The notes under the pieces were generated by a model. It was not told the DNA's origin. It worked only from the letters and a program-made list of their open reading frames with translations, and ran no database searches. A DNA stretch of 64,000 nucleotides from Flavobacterium branchiarum (GTDB lineage Bacteria; Bacteroidota; Bacteroidia; Flavobacteriales; Flavobacteriaceae): contig NZ_JAUFQQ010000003.1 of the NCBI RefSeq assembly GCF_030409845.1, positions 2,480,001-2,544,000 on the forward strand. The letters are read 5' to 3'. This document shows positions 27,097 to 37,245 of the stretch, piece after piece. The first letter of the stretch is position 1. Each line of letters begins with the position of its first letter. Both the position numbers and the translations under genes were made by a program.

Positions 27097-29703
27097 TTAT
27101 TGGGTCACTTCTTGTGTTTGGTTTCTAAAAACCAATTTACCATCAAATGCATCTAGCAAAATAATACTATCTGTAGTTATTTTACCGGCCAAAATTTCTT
27201 TTGACAATTGATTTAAAACATCTCTTTGTATTACACGTTTTACAGGTCTTGCACCGAATTGTGGATCAAATCCTTTATCCGATAAATAAGCAATTGCTTC
27301 TGGAGTTGCATCCATTGTAATTCCTTGCAAAGCCAACATTTTTGTAACACTTTTTAATTGCAAACCAACAATTTGCGTAATATTATCTACTGTTAAAGGT
27401 GGGAACAACACAATTTCGTCAATACGGTTAATGAACTCCGGACGAACCGTTTGTTTCAACAACCCAAGTACTTCTACTTTTGCCGCTTCTGTTACCTCTT
27501 CAATACCACCTTTCAAGTTTTCAAATTTTTCTTGTATAATCTGACTTCCCATATTTGAAGTCATGATAATAATTGTATTTTTAAAGTCGGCCAAACGTCC
27601 TTTATTGTCTGTTAATCGACCTTCATCTAATACTTGTAATAAAATATTAAACGTATCTGGGTGCGCTTTTTCAATCTCATCTAACAGCACTACTGAATAC
27701 GGTTTTCTACGTACTGCTTCTGTTAATTGTCCACCCTCATCGTATCCTACATATCCTGGAGGTGCACCAACTAATCTACTTACACTATGTCTTTCTTGAT
27801 ATTCACTCATATCAATTCTGGTCATAGCATTTTCGTCATCAAAAAGATATTCTGCTAATGCTTTAGCAAGCTCTGTTTTACCAACTCCCGTAGTTCCTAA
27901 GAAAAGGAATGTACCTACCGGTTTTTTCATATCTTGTAAACCAGCTCTGCTTCGTCTTACAGCATCACTTACTGCTTCAATAGCTTCTTCTTGACCAACT
28001 ACACGTTTATGCAATTCATCTTCCAGATGTAAGAGTTTTTCTCTTTCTGTTTTAAGCATTTTTGTAACTGGAACTCCTGTCCATTTTGCAACTACTTCGG
28101 CAATATCTTCTCTTGTAACTTCTTCTTTAATCAAAGAATTACCAGATTGATACTCTTGTAATTGTTTCAATAAAACATCCAGTCTTTCTTGAGCTTCTTT
28201 TATTTTTCCGTAACGAATTTCGGCTACTTTACCGTAATCTCCATTACGTTCTGCTCGTTCTGCTTCATGTTTAAAATCTTCTATTTCTAATTTTACAGCT
28301 TGAACTCCATCTACTACATCTTTTTCAGATTTCCATTTGGCGTAGATTTCATTTCGCTCTTCTTTCAGATTAGCCAAATCCATATGAAGCACTTTCAGCT
28401 TGCTTTCATCATTTTCACGTTTTATGGCTTCTATCTCAATTTCTAATTGCATTATTTTTCGATCCAAAACATCTAATTCCTCAGGTTTTGAATTGATCTC
28501 CATACGCAATTTTGAAGCTGCCTCATCCATTAAGTCAATCGCCTTGTCTGGCAAGAAACGATTGGTAATATAACGTTGTGAAAGTTCAACAGCTGCAATA
28601 ATTGCTTCGTCTTTTATCTGAACTTTATGATGCGTTTCATATTTTTCTTTAATTCCACGTAAAATCGAAATAGCACTTTCTGTATCTGGCTCGTCGATTA
28701 GAATTTTTTGGAAACGACGTTCCAGCGCTTTATCTTTCTCAAAATATTTTTGATACTCATCTAAAGTCGTAGCACCAATAGCTCTTAATTCTCCACGTGC
28801 CAAGGCTGGTTTTAAGATGTTAGCAGCGTCCATAGCTCCTTCACCTCCACCTGCTCCTACAAGTGTATGAATCTCGTCAATAAATAAAACAATATCACCT
28901 TCGGCTGCAGTAACCTCTTTAACTACCGATTTCAATCGTTCCTCAAATTCACCTTTGTATTTTGCACCGGCAATTAAAGCTCCCATATCTAATGAGAAAA
29001 CAATTTTATCTTTTAAGTTCTCAGGTACGTCACCATCAACAATTCGGTGTGCTAAACCTTCGGCAATAGCTGTTTTACCAACTCCAGGCTCACCAATTAA
29101 CATTGGATTGTTCTTGGTTCTACGAGTTAGAATCTGTAATACGCGTCGGATTTCTTCATCACGACCAATAACAGGATCTAACTTACCTGTACGTGCTAAT
29201 TCATTTAAGTTTTTAGCGTATTTATTTAAGGAGTTATAAGTCTCTTCGGCTGATGCTGAAGTTACACGTTCTCCTTTACGTAATTCTTCTATAGCGGCTT
29301 TTAAGCCTTTACCTGTTACTCCTTGATCTTTTAAAATCTGAGCAACCTTACTTTTTGATTCAAAAATAGCAAGTATTAAATGTTCGATTGAAACATATTC
29401 ATCGTTCATTTTTTGTGCTATAATCTCTGCTTCATTTAATGCTTTATTCGCATCTCTGGAAAGCAATATATCTCCTCCCGAAACTTTCGGAAAGCTCTGT
29501 ATTGTGCTATCAAGAATTTGAAGAAATAAAGGCACATTTACATTGAGTTTTTTCAAAATAAATGGCGCTACATTTTCATCAACTTCAAAAATAGCTTTGA
29601 AGATGTGTTCATTCTCTATTTGCTGTTGACCATTTTGTTGAGCCAACTGCTGAGAGAGCTGAATAGCTTCTTGCGATTTGATTGTAAATTTATTTATGTT
29701 CAT
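27097..29703 (-). CDS. clpB: ATP-dependent chaperone ClpB
   Basis: An 868-aa Hsp100 disaggregase: Clp N-domain (about 1-145), AAA1 with Walker [14 protein letters not shown] and Walker [14 protein letters not shown], the ClpB-type coiled-coil middle domain (about 410-520), and AAA2 with [13 protein letters not shown] and [15 protein letters not shown]-terminal D2-small domain follows ([18 protein letters not shown]). The middle domain marks it as ClpB rather than ClpA/ClpC. It rescues aggregated proteins with DnaK. I saw no clear heat-shock operator in the 157-bp gap upstream. Confidence 0.98.
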   Translation of the reverse strand: MNINKFTIKSQEAIQLSQQLAQQNGQQQIENEHIFKAIFEVDENVAPFILKKLNVNVPLFLQILDSTIQSFPKVSGGDILLSRDANKALNEAEIIAQKMNDEYVSIEHLILAIFESKSKVAQILKDQGVTGKGLKAAIEELRKGERVTSASAEETYNSLNKYAKNLNELARTGKLDPVIGRDEEIRRVLQILTRRTKNNPMLIGEPGVGKTAIAEGLAHRIVDGDVPENLKDKIVFSLDMGALIAGAKYKGEFEERLKSVVKEVTAAEGDIVLFIDEIHTLVGAGGGEGAMDAANILKPALARGELRAIGATTLDEYQKYFEKDKALERRFQKILIDEPDTESAISILRGIKEKYETHHKVQIKDEAIIAAVELSQRYITNRFLPDKAIDLMDEAASKLRMEINSKPEELDVLDRKIMQLEIEIEAIKRENDESKLKVLHMDLANLKEERNEIYAKWKSEKDVVDGVQAVKLEIEDFKHEAERAERNGDYGKVAEIRYGKIKEAQERLDVLLKQLQEYQSGNSLIKEEVTREDIAEVVAKWTGVPVTKMLKTEREKLLHLEDELHKRVVGQEEAIEAVSDAVRRSRAGLQDMKKPVGTFLFLGTTGVGKTELAKALAEYLFDDENAMTRIDMSEYQERHSVSRLVGAPPGYVGYDEGGQLTEAVRRKPYSVVLLDEIEKAHPDTFNILLQVLDEGRLTDNKGRLADFKNTIIIMTSNMGSQIIQEKFENLKGGIEEVTEAAKVEVLGLLKQTVRPEFINRIDEIVLFPPLTVDNITQIVGLQLKSVTKMLALQGITMDATPEAIAYLSDKGFDPQFGARPVKRVIQRDVLNQLSKEILAGKITTDSIILLDAFDGKLVFRNQTQEVTQ

Positions 29704-29860
29704 CTTTATATTGATTTTATGATTTATGATTCTATTTTAATAAGTAACTTTGTTTATTATTTCTCAAATTACATTCCACAACAAAAAATCAGACAAAATG
29801 GCGTTAAAAATTCAATTTTAATTGTTTTTAAATGCCAAAATGTCACAAAACAGACAAGCT

Positions 29861-30250
29861 ATGAGTTTTCTATCATCATTATTTGGAGATTCTGACCAAA
29901 ATAAACCAGCAGAAACAAAAATAAACTGGATTCCTTTAACAGGTTTAGATCAATTAGACCAAATTGTAACAGAATCTAAAGATAAGCAAATTCTTATATT
30001 TAAACACAGTACTCGATGCAGTATTAGTAAAATGGCGTTAAAACAATTTGAAAGGGAATTTGATTTGGACACTAAAGTTAAGGCTTATTTCCTTGACTTA
30101 ATAGCTTATCGTGATATATCTAATGAAATAGCTTCGCGTTTTGATGTTATTCATCAATCACCGCAATTATTACTTATTAAAGACGGAAAATGTGTATATC
30201 ATGTTTCTCATAGCGACATTGATGCTGAAGCATTAAAAAGTAAAGTCTAA
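29861..30250 (+). CDS. ytxJ: bacillithiol-system redox protein YtxJ (monothiol bacilliredoxin)
   Basis: A thioredoxin-like YtxJ/BrxC-family protein. The active-site segment is FKHSTRCSISKMAL, a CxxS monothiol centre, and PQLLLIKDGKCVYHVSHSDI matches the C-terminal part. Members remove bacillithiol from protein thiols, so the organism probably makes bacillithiol. Start choice: MSFLSSLFGDS at 29861 matches the usual N-terminus (129 aa); in-frame ATG codons at 29840 and an opening at 29822 are alternatives. It is divergent from clpB. A TAACTTTG box at 29745-29752 could be its -7 element. Confidence 0.88.
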   Translation: MSFLSSLFGDSDQNKPAETKINWIPLTGLDQLDQIVTESKDKQILIFKHSTRCSISKMALKQFEREFDLDTKVKAYFLDLIAYRDISNEIASRFDVIHQSPQLLLIKDGKCVYHVSHSDIDAEALKSKV

Positions 30251-30282
30251 GATATTTTCTGTAAATCATCTTTTATAAAAAT

Positions 30283-30329
30283 AAAAAAAAGCAAAACGTT
30301 GAACTACTAATTCAATGTTTTGCTTTTTT
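30283..30329. terminator. bidirectional terminator between ytxJ and the Gly-rich membrane protein gene
   Basis: aaaaagcaaaac.ttgaa pairs with ttcaa.gttttgcttttt in a stem of about 17 bp with one mismatch. A- and T-runs lie on both sides, between convergent genes. Confidence 0.85.
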
Positions 30330-30389
30330 GCTTTTATTTAATTTTGATGTTTTCCTGTCTCACGGATTACAAACATCATTTTAGATTCA

Positions 30390-31583
30390 TTAAAAACTTC
30401 CTCCCGAACCACCACCACTAAAATCACCACCACCAAACTCCATTGGTGATTGTTCTGGTTTTATTTCTGGTTTCATTCCAAAAGTAGAAGCTATTATTAA
30501 AGCCTCGGCATTGAGTAGTGAATTTGAATTATCTAATCGATCGGGTTTAAATGTTACTCCTTTTTCATTGTCTCGTAATTTTTTAATCAAAAAATAGGTA
30601 AACCCAAAAAGTAACAATCCTCCAAAAGTCAATGCTACTTCTGTTGGCAAAATAGAATTATAGTACCTGAAAGTAAAAATTGAAAAACCAAAGGATAAAA
30701 CCCCAATCCAAAGTAAGATTCTATCTTTATTACGTATCCCTAAAAACAAATAAACTACTGGGACAATAAATGTAAAAATCCAAAAAAACAATGCAAATGA
30801 TATCTCTGGACTTATTTCATAATATCCTCCTGTTAAACTTGCAGAAAGCTCTCTCACAACAAAATAATTTCCTGAAAGATAAAATAATATCTGACTAAAG
30901 CTTTTCATTAATAAGATTCCGTTATAATAAAAAGGCTCCTCTAAGTCATTAAGGAATCTTTTGCTACTATAATATATTACAATTGCATAAAGCATTAATA
31001 CAAATGGTAAAATAACACTGCCTAGCTCTATGTAATTAAAGAAGGAGTATCCCAATGTTGTAGTCGATGCTAAACAAAAAATCAATGCGGAGGACAAATG
31101 CAAATAACGCCTGTACAATAAAAAAGAAACTATCGTCACAGTAATCATCGTTGCCAACACATCTGTATTAGTGGTCCGCAATATATTTGTTGCAAAAGTC
31201 ATTGCTACTGCTATTGCTAAAGTCAATTGTGCTCCTAATACAAAAGCATCATCTAAACCATGTCCGAAGTATTTTTGTTGTGCTAAAAACTCCGTTCCTA
31301 AAAAACCTATTATTGCAAAAAGATAAACTAAAACAGTTATAAAATCATCCGAAGAAGCACTAATTCCTAATAAAGAAATAGTACCACAAATAGATGAATA
31401 TAAAAAGACTCCTAATAGAAAGAAACCAATACGGATTAGTATATTATCTTGACTTTTAAGTACAGGTAATCCTTTAGAAATACTCTCTAATTGCTCTTTG
31501 GTGATAAAATTTGCCTTTTGTAAATTCTCAGCTTCATCAAGCAAAAAACCATTCTTCAATAAATTCTTATCGTATACTATCAT
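30390..31583 (-). CDS. polytopic membrane protein with Gly-rich tail (DUF4401/DUF2157-like)
   Basis: A 397-aa protein with a short soluble N-terminus (LLKNGFLLDEAENLQKANFITKEQLESI) and about ten hydrophobic helices. The C-terminus is GGGDFSGGGSGGSF. The tail recalls TPM-domain proteins that also end in Gly/Ser-rich segments. Its first 17 nt overlap the end of the DUF2157 gene upstream, so the two are co-transcribed and translationally coupled. Function unknown; a paired membrane complex is likely. Confidence 0.78.
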   Translation of the reverse strand: MIVYDKNLLKNGFLLDEAENLQKANFITKEQLESISKGLPVLKSQDNILIRIGFFLLGVFLYSSICGTISLLGISASSDDFITVLVYLFAIIGFLGTEFLAQQKYFGHGLDDAFVLGAQLTLAIAVAMTFATNILRTTNTDVLATMITVTIVSFLLYRRYLHLSSALIFCLASTTTLGYSFFNYIELGSVILPFVLMLYAIVIYYSSKRFLNDLEEPFYYNGILLMKSFSQILFYLSGNYFVVRELSASLTGGYYEISPEISFALFFWIFTFIVPVVYLFLGIRNKDRILLWIGVLSFGFSIFTFRYYNSILPTEVALTFGGLLLFGFTYFLIKKLRDNEKGVTFKPDRLDNSNSLLNAEALIIASTFGMKPEIKPEQSPMEFGGGDFSGGGSGGSF

Positions 31584-32565
31584 TTGCTTTTTGTTTATTG
31601 AAGTTTTTAATTAATTTGATAAATAAAATAATAGATCCTATTACATAAAAAGGAGCTAAAAACACTACCACCTCATAAAAATCAGAAGCATCTATAAACT
31701 CTAAAAATTTAAAGACGACAATATTAATCCCGATATAGGCGTATATAATAGTAAATACAAATAATGAAATTGCTGGGATTTGATAGCTTATCTTATAGAA
31801 ATAATAAGTTGAAGCCCCTAAGACAATCATAAAAATCAACCAATAATCTTGATATAAATTATTGATAACAGCAATACTAATTAAATGTAAAGCATAGGTA
31901 AGATATATAAAATTGAAATGCGTTTTTAAATTAATCCTTGTACTATAAATAGTCCAAACAATTAATAAACCACCTAATATGATTGCCGAGTAACTTAAGG
32001 TGTCTGTGGTATAGAAATTATTATTCAGCAAAGTTTGCGGACTTACCGAAAGGCCAATGTAAGCGGCTAAACCTGTTACAGCGATTGTTAACACACTTTT
32101 ATTATCAAAATAATAGGCACAAAAGAAACTGATGATTGTAGGTACTAATGTAGCCAAACCATAATGTGCTCCGAATAGTTCATATTGAAACTGAATATAT
32201 CCCACAAAAATACAACTCAAAATTGTTGCTGCGAGAACTAAATATTGTAATACTGGATTTTCAAAACTCGACTCTCCTCTTTGGAATCCTTTTGAGTTTT
32301 TAAAACAAAAATAAAAACAAACTACTGTAACAATTAATAACAAAGACAAAATGGCTATATGGCCTATTGTATCAATGTTCTGGTAAATTAAAATTCCAAT
32401 TCCTGTAGTAAATAATAATACTGAGAGATATAAAAACAGCTTTAGTTCGTTATGTAAAGAGAAAATCCCTAAACTACGATAGGCTTTTACCTGTACGAAT
32501 TGTTCTTCGCTAATTAACTTTTTATCAAAAAGCTTTTGAGTTGCCTCTTCTTCAAATTGTGCCAT
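31567..32565 (-). CDS. DUF2157-like polytopic membrane protein
   Basis: A 332-aa protein. It has a soluble N-terminal helix pair (FEEEATQKLFDKKLISEEQFVQVKAYRSLGIFSLHNELK) as in DUF2157 proteins, then about nine membrane helices. It overlaps the following Gly-tailed membrane protein gene by 17 nt. The N-terminal segment of both proteins follows the same KxLISEEQ / NFITKEQ pattern, so the pair may be paralogous. No function is known. Confidence 0.78.
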   Translation of the reverse strand: MAQFEEEATQKLFDKKLISEEQFVQVKAYRSLGIFSLHNELKLFLYLSVLLFTTGIGILIYQNIDTIGHIAILSLLLIVTVVCFYFCFKNSKGFQRGESSFENPVLQYLVLAATILSCIFVGYIQFQYELFGAHYGLATLVPTIISFFCAYYFDNKSVLTIAVTGLAAYIGLSVSPQTLLNNNFYTTDTLSYSAIILGGLLIVWTIYSTRINLKTHFNFIYLTYALHLISIAVINNLYQDYWLIFMIVLGASTYYFYKISYQIPAISLFVFTIIYAYIGINIVVFKFLEFIDASDFYEVVVFLAPFYVIGSIILFIKLIKNFNKQKANDSIR

Positions 32566-32644
32566 ACTGTTAATTTAAGATAACTAATTATCAAATATAG
32601 ATATTTGGCATGAATTTTCTGCCTTACTGAAAAGGGATTCAATC

Positions 32645-32678
32645 AAAAAAAATGCGCTATGATTTCATAGCGCATTTT
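32645..32678 (-). terminator. terminator of the arginine/proline cluster
   Basis: The perfect stem aatgcgctat / atagcgcatt with a six-base loop is followed by eight T on the minus strand, just after argH. It marks the end of the cluster. Confidence 0.92.
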
Positions 32679-32684
32679 CCTGAA

Positions 32685-33965
32685 TTAATAAGAGCTCTTC
32701 ATCTTATCTTTTATAGCTTCTAAACACAAATTATTAATACTTCCTTCGTGTGTATGTTTTGTTTCTTTTGGTGACTTAAAAGTACCTTTTTCAAGTTGTT
32801 CTGCAACTTCTTTATAAGCATCTCTAAAAGGCATTCCTGCAACAACCATTTCATTTAATGTATCTACTGTAAATAAATAATCATATTTTTTATCTTCTAA
32901 GATGCGATCTTTTACTGCTATGTCTTTTATAGAGAAAATTGCAATATCTAAACAAGCCTTTAGATTTTGAATTGCTGGAAACAATCCTTCCTTTAAAAGT
33001 TGTAAATCTCTATGATAACCACTTGGTAAATTATTTGTAATTAAAGTGATTTCATATGGTAATGCTTGAATCTTATTGCATTTACCACGAATTAACTCAA
33101 ACACATCTGGGTTCTTTTTATGTGGCATAATGCTCGAACCCGTTGTAAGATGTGATGGTAAGCTGATAAAATCAAAATTCTGACTCATATACAAACAAAC
33201 ATCCATGGCAAATTTAGACAATGTTGCTGCAACGCTACTCATAGCAAATGCTAATGTTTTCTCTGCTTTACCACGACTCATTTGCGCCGCAACTGCATTG
33301 TATTTTAAAGTTTCGAAACCTAGTTCTTTTGTTGTAAATGTTCTATTTATTGGAAACGAACTTCCGTAACCTGCTGCTGATCCTAATGGATTTTGATCTA
33401 CAATTTTACCAGCTGCATTTAGCATTGTAATATCATCGATAAGACTTTCTGCATAAGCCGAAAACCACATTCCGAATGACGATGGCATTGCAATTTGTAA
33501 GTGTGTGTATCCTGGCAATAATACATTCTGATGTTTCTCTGCAGATTCCATTAACAAGTCAAAAAGACTTTTTACTTGTTCTTTTAATGCCTTCACCTCA
33601 TCTTTTAGATACAAATGTACATCAACCAAAACTTGGTCGTTACGAGAACGTGCCGTATGGATTTTCTTTCCTGCATCGCCTAATTTCACTGTTAGTAAAT
33701 ATTCGATTTTGGAATGTACATCTTCAAAACTATCTTCGATTACGAAATTTCCTTTTTCAACATCGGCTATAATTTCGTTTAAAGCATCAACTAATGAATT
33801 GGTTTCATCTGCAGTTAAAAGCCCAATTTGACCTAACATTTTTGCATGTGCAATTGATCCTAATGCATCGTATTTTGCCAAGACCAAATCAAGTTCTCTA
33901 TCATTTCCAACTGTAAATTGCTCAATTTGCTTATCTGTTGGTATTCCTTTTTCCCAAAGTTTCAT
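32685..33965 (-). CDS. argH: argininosuccinate lyase
   Basis: A 426-aa fumarase-superfamily enzyme with DSFEDVHSKIE, HTARSRNDQV, GYTHLQIAMP and the catalytic-loop signature TGSSIMPHKKNPD. It splits argininosuccinate into arginine + fumarate, the last step of the pathway. It is the last gene of the cluster and is followed by a strong terminator. It is slightly shorter than the E. coli enzyme, mainly at the C-terminus. Confidence 0.97.
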   Translation of the reverse strand: MKLWEKGIPTDKQIEQFTVGNDRELDLVLAKYDALGSIAHAKMLGQIGLLTADETNSLVDALNEIIADVEKGNFVIEDSFEDVHSKIEYLLTVKLGDAGKKIHTARSRNDQVLVDVHLYLKDEVKALKEQVKSLFDLLMESAEKHQNVLLPGYTHLQIAMPSSFGMWFSAYAESLIDDITMLNAAGKIVDQNPLGSAAGYGSSFPINRTFTTKELGFETLKYNAVAAQMSRGKAEKTLAFAMSSVAATLSKFAMDVCLYMSQNFDFISLPSHLTTGSSIMPHKKNPDVFELIRGKCNKIQALPYEITLITNNLPSGYHRDLQLLKEGLFPAIQNLKACLDIAIFSIKDIAVKDRILEDKKYDYLFTVDTLNEMVVAGMPFRDAYKEVAEQLEKGTFKSPKETKHTHEGSINNLCLEAIKDKMKSSY

Positions 33966-34056
33966 AACTTAGTTTTTAAGACTATTAGATTTTTAGACTT
34001 CTTAGATTTGATATCTAATTTAGAACTAATGCCATAGTTTATACTGTTGATGTTTC

Positions 34057-34153
34057 TAGCCCCGATAGAAGTGGAAATCCTTTTGTTTTTTTCTTTAAAA
34101 AATAAAAGATTGCAACGAATAGCGGGTCCCGATAACTATCGGGATAGCTCCTA
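34057..34153. repeat. dispersed intergenic element, copy 2 (tagccccgata type)
   Basis: It begins tagccccgatagaagtgg, then ccttttgtttttttc / aaaaaataaaag, then aacgaatagcggg, and closes with the perfect palindrome tcccgata-ac-tatcggga. Same family as 25182-25264. It lies between argE and argH; just beside it (33968-34010) is a fragment of ttagattttt-type linker repeat. Confidence 0.75.
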
Positions 34154-34184
34154 ATCCTTCGTCTCTCCTCAGGATAAAAGCATT

Positions 34185-35255
34185 TTATAGTTTAAAAAAA
34201 TCTGTTAGTATTTTGATATACAATTCGATTCCTTCTTCAATTTCGTTGATAAAGATAAATTCATCTGCCGAATGTGATCGTAATGTTTCTCCTGGTCCTA
34301 ATTTTAATGACTGACAGCTTAAAACTGATTGATCAGAAAGCGTTGGTGAACCGTACGTTGTTCTTCCTAAAGCGATTCCGGCTTGTACCAAAGCATGCGC
34401 AATTGGAATTGAAGATGCATTAAGATGCATCGATCGCGGTGTAACTTCGGCTTTTACATTGGCTTTTACTACTTCTAGAATTTCTGTATTTGAGTAACAA
34501 TCCGTCACACGAATATCTACCACCAAATCACATTCTGAAGGCACTACATTATGTTGTTTACCAGCGTTTATTTGGGTTACAGTCATTTTAACTGGTCCTA
34601 AAACATCTGATATCTTATCGTATTTATAGTTTCTAAACCATTCCATTACAGGAATAGCATTGTATAAGGAGTTATCATCATTTTGATGCGCCGCATGACT
34701 TGCAGTTCCTTTTACCTTCACATCTAGCACCAACAATCCTTTTTCGGCTACTGCCAATTGCATCAAGGTTGGCTCTCCTACAATGGCACAATCCAATTCT
34801 GGTAAATGCTGTAAAACGCTATTTAATCCATTCTTTCCGCTACTTTCTTCTTCTGCAGAAGCTACAATTACCAAATTATACGGTAATTTTTCGTTGTTAT
34901 AAAAATGAACAAATGTTGCCAATAACGAAACCAGACAGCCTCCTGCATCATTACTTCCTAATCCAAATAATTTGCCATCTTTTACAATTGCTTGAAATGG
35001 ATCGTTTTTATATGCTTGGTTTGGTTTTACTGTATCATGGTGTGAATTAAGTAAAAGTGTTGGTTTCTTTTCATCAAAATATTTATTGAAAGCCCATACA
35101 TTATTGTTTTCTCTCTTAAAAGGGATTTCGTTTTGATTGAACCAGTTTTCTATTAAAAGAGCTGTTTGATCTTCTTCGCTTGAAAATGAAGGAGTTTCGA
35201 TTAAACTTTTTAATAATGCTATTGCTTCTTGCTGGAGCGTTTCTATATTTTTCAT
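34185..35255 (-). CDS. argE: M20-family acyl-ornithine/acyl-citrulline deacylase
   Basis: A 356-aa M20 metallopeptidase-fold enzyme from the ATG at 35255; an upstream in-frame codon at 35276 has no support. Zinc ligands appear in LLNSHHDTVKP, GLGSNDAGG, SAEEESSGKNG, AIVGEPT and a C-terminal LRSHSADEF. In an arginine cluster this enzyme removes the acyl group after carbamoylation (acyl-citrulline to citrulline) or from acyl-ornithine. With the argF' type enzyme next door, the acyl-citrulline route is the more likely. The acyl group (acetyl or succinyl) is not resolved. Confidence 0.9.
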   Translation of the reverse strand: MKNIETLQQEAIALLKSLIETPSFSSEEDQTALLIENWFNQNEIPFKRENNNVWAFNKYFDEKKPTLLLNSHHDTVKPNQAYKNDPFQAIVKDGKLFGLGSNDAGGCLVSLLATFVHFYNNEKLPYNLVIVASAEEESSGKNGLNSVLQHLPELDCAIVGEPTLMQLAVAEKGLLVLDVKVKGTASHAAHQNDDNSLYNAIPVMEWFRNYKYDKISDVLGPVKMTVTQINAGKQHNVVPSECDLVVDIRVTDCYSNTEILEVVKANVKAEVTPRSMHLNASSIPIAHALVQAGIALGRTTYGSPTLSDQSVLSCQSLKLGPGETLRSHSADEFIFINEIEEGIELYIKILTDFFKL

Positions 35256-35418
35256 TTTTATTAGGTTCAAAGGCACAAAGTTTTTGAATCGTTTTTTGTA
35301 GCCATTTTTACTTGCGCAAATTTCTTAAATTTATATTTAAAATGCTCGCGCTATTCTTTTTTTTTGCCACGGATTAAAAGATTTTTTCATTGATTATTTT
35401 AATCTACAGCATTAAATT

Positions 35419-36192
35419 TTATAATGTTATTGTCGTATGCTGTACATCTGAATTTTGAAGCATGCTGTGATGTCCGATTTTAATTTGCTGCACCCCTCTT
35501 GATAAACTATTAAAACAGTTATCCAGTTTTGGAATCATTCCAGAATGGATAACTTTTTCTGCTTTTAATTTATTATACAAAGCTTCATTTATTTCTGCAA
35601 TCACCGATGAATCATCTTCTGAATCCAACAAAACACCTTGCTTTTCGAAACAATAGGTAAGAGTCACATCAAAAACTTCTGATAAAGCAATCGCTAATTC
35701 GCTTGCAATTGTATCAGCATTTGTATTTAATAATTGTCCGTTTTTATCGTGTGTAATAGCGCAAAAAACAGGAACAATTCCGTTTTCTAATAATATTGAT
35801 AACAGGCTTGTATTAACCTGTTTTACATCGCCCACAAAACCATAATCAATTGTTGGATGATTCCTTTTTGTTGATTGAATTAAATTCCCATCAGCACCCG
35901 AAAATCCAATTGCATTATTGTTTTTAGACTGTAATTGAGCTACAATATTTTTATTAATCTGACCTGCGTAAATCATTACCACAACATCTAGCATTGCAGC
36001 ATCTGTTATACGTCGCCCATCTATCATTTGAGGAACTAAACCAATACTTTCAGCCATTTTAGTTGCCGATTTCCCGCCTCCATGAACTAATACTTTATAC
36101 CCTTCTATTTTAGAAAAATCGATTAAAAATTGCTCTAATTCAGTTGGATTATCGATTATATTTCCGCCTATTTTTATTACTGTAACTTTCAT
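35419..36192 (-). CDS. argB: N-acyl-glutamate kinase
   Basis: A 257-aa amino-acid kinase from the ATG at 36192, which gives MKVTVIKIGGNIIDN, the family start. Motifs are KVLVHGGGKSAT, FSGADGNL, NTNADTIASELA and MIPKLDNCF. It phosphorylates N-acetyl- or N-succinyl-glutamate with ATP, the second step of the pathway. The spacer upstream to argF' is filled with aaaggttcaaag-type repeats. Confidence 0.95.
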   Translation of the reverse strand: MKVTVIKIGGNIIDNPTELEQFLIDFSKIEGYKVLVHGGGKSATKMAESIGLVPQMIDGRRITDAAMLDVVVMIYAGQINKNIVAQLQSKNNNAIGFSGADGNLIQSTKRNHPTIDYGFVGDVKQVNTSLLSILLENGIVPVFCAITHDKNGQLLNTNADTIASELAIALSEVFDVTLTYCFEKQGVLLDSEDDSSVIAEINEALYNKLKAEKVIHSGMIPKLDNCFNSLSRGVQQIKIGHHSMLQNSDVQHTTITL

Positions 36193-36297
36193 TATATTTT
36201 TTAGATTCAAAGGTTCAGAGAGACAAAGGTTCAAAGGTTTAACTAAAGGTTTTTTCTACCTTTCTACCTCTGCAACTTTGTTACTTTGTGCCTCAAA
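36193..36297. repeat. low-complexity spacer of aaaggttcaaag type between argF' and argB
   Basis: The spacer holds caaaggttcagagagacaaagg, shortened here as caaaggttcag-type direct repeats, with an inverted counterpart acctttctacctctgcaactttg. A related fragment aggttcaaaggcacaaag lies just upstream of argE at about 35262. No gene was seen. Confidence 0.6.
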
Positions 36298-37245
36298 TTA
36301 CAATTTCTTCAATATCTTCTGTAACACTAATTGTGCTGCATATGTTCTGTTATTTGCTTGTTGAATTACGATTGAATTTTCACCATCTAAAACCTCATCA
36401 CTCACGATTACATTACGACGAACAGGAAGACAGTGCATAAATTTCCCGTTGTTTGTTAATGCCATTTTTTCGGCTGTAACAGTCCACGTAGGATCGATGT
36501 TGGTTACTTTTCCGTAATCGTTAAAATTACTCCAGTTTTTCACATATACAAAGTCAGCATTTTCAAAAGCTTTATCTTGATCGTATTCAATTTTACAGTC
36601 TTTTGTAATTTCTGGACTCAACTCATACCCTTCTGGATGTGTGATTACAAAATCCATATCCTTTTGCATCTGCATCATTTCTACAAATGAATTAGCAACT
36701 GCCTGTGGTAGAGCTTTTGGATGTGGCGCCCACGAAAGCACTACCTTTGGTTTGTGTTTCGTTTTATATTCTTCCATCGTAATAGCATCTGCTAAAGACT
36801 GCATCGGATGACGAACTGCACTTTCCATATTCACGATCGGTACAGTTGCGTGTTTTAAAAATCCTGAAATAACTGTTTCAGCATAATCTTTCTCTTTACT
36901 CTCTAAAACTGCAAAAGCACGAATTGCAATAATATCACAATATTGCGAAACGACTTCTGCTGCTTCTTTTATATGCTCTGAAGCGCCTGAATTCATTATC
37001 GCACCGTCTTCAAACTCTAATGTCCAGCCTTCATTAGTAAAATTCATTACCATGACATTCATTCCTAAGTTTATTGCCGCCTTTTGAGTACTCAAACGAG
37101 TTCTTAAACTTGGATTAAAGAATAACATTCCTAAGGTTTTGTTTTTCCCTAAGCTTTGATTTTTTAGCGGATTTTTTTTGATTTTTAATGCGCTTTTTAC
37201 CCATTTTGATAATGAGTTAATGTCTTGAATTGAAATATAGTTCAT
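36298..37245 (-). CDS. argF': N-succinyl/N-acetyl-ornithine carbamoyltransferase
   Basis: A 315-aa transcarbamylase of the Bacteroidota type. The carbamoyl-phosphate loop reads FFNPSLRTRLSTQK (residues 42-55), and the C-terminal signature is MHCLPVRRNVIVSDEVL. It resembles the Bacteroides fragilis N-succinylornithine enzyme throughout (WAPHPKALPQAV, FVITHPEGYELSPE). Residue 89 (motif NSGASEH) aligns with the position known to decide specificity: Pro in the succinyl enzyme and Glu in the Xanthomonas acetyl enzyme. Here it is Ser. Since Glu-to-Ser switched the acetyl enzyme to succinyl-ornithine use, the succinyl route is favoured. The alignment was made from memory. Confidence 0.92.
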   Translation of the reverse strand: MNYISIQDINSLSKWVKSALKIKKNPLKNQSLGKNKTLGMLFFNPSLRTRLSTQKAAINLGMNVMVMNFTNEGWTLEFEDGAIMNSGASEHIKEAAEVVSQYCDIIAIRAFAVLESKEKDYAETVISGFLKHATVPIVNMESAVRHPMQSLADAITMEEYKTKHKPKVVLSWAPHPKALPQAVANSFVEMMQMQKDMDFVITHPEGYELSPEITKDCKIEYDQDKAFENADFVYVKNWSNFNDYGKVTNIDPTWTVTAEKMALTNNGKFMHCLPVRRNVIVSDEVLDGENSIVIQQANNRTYAAQLVLQKILKKL

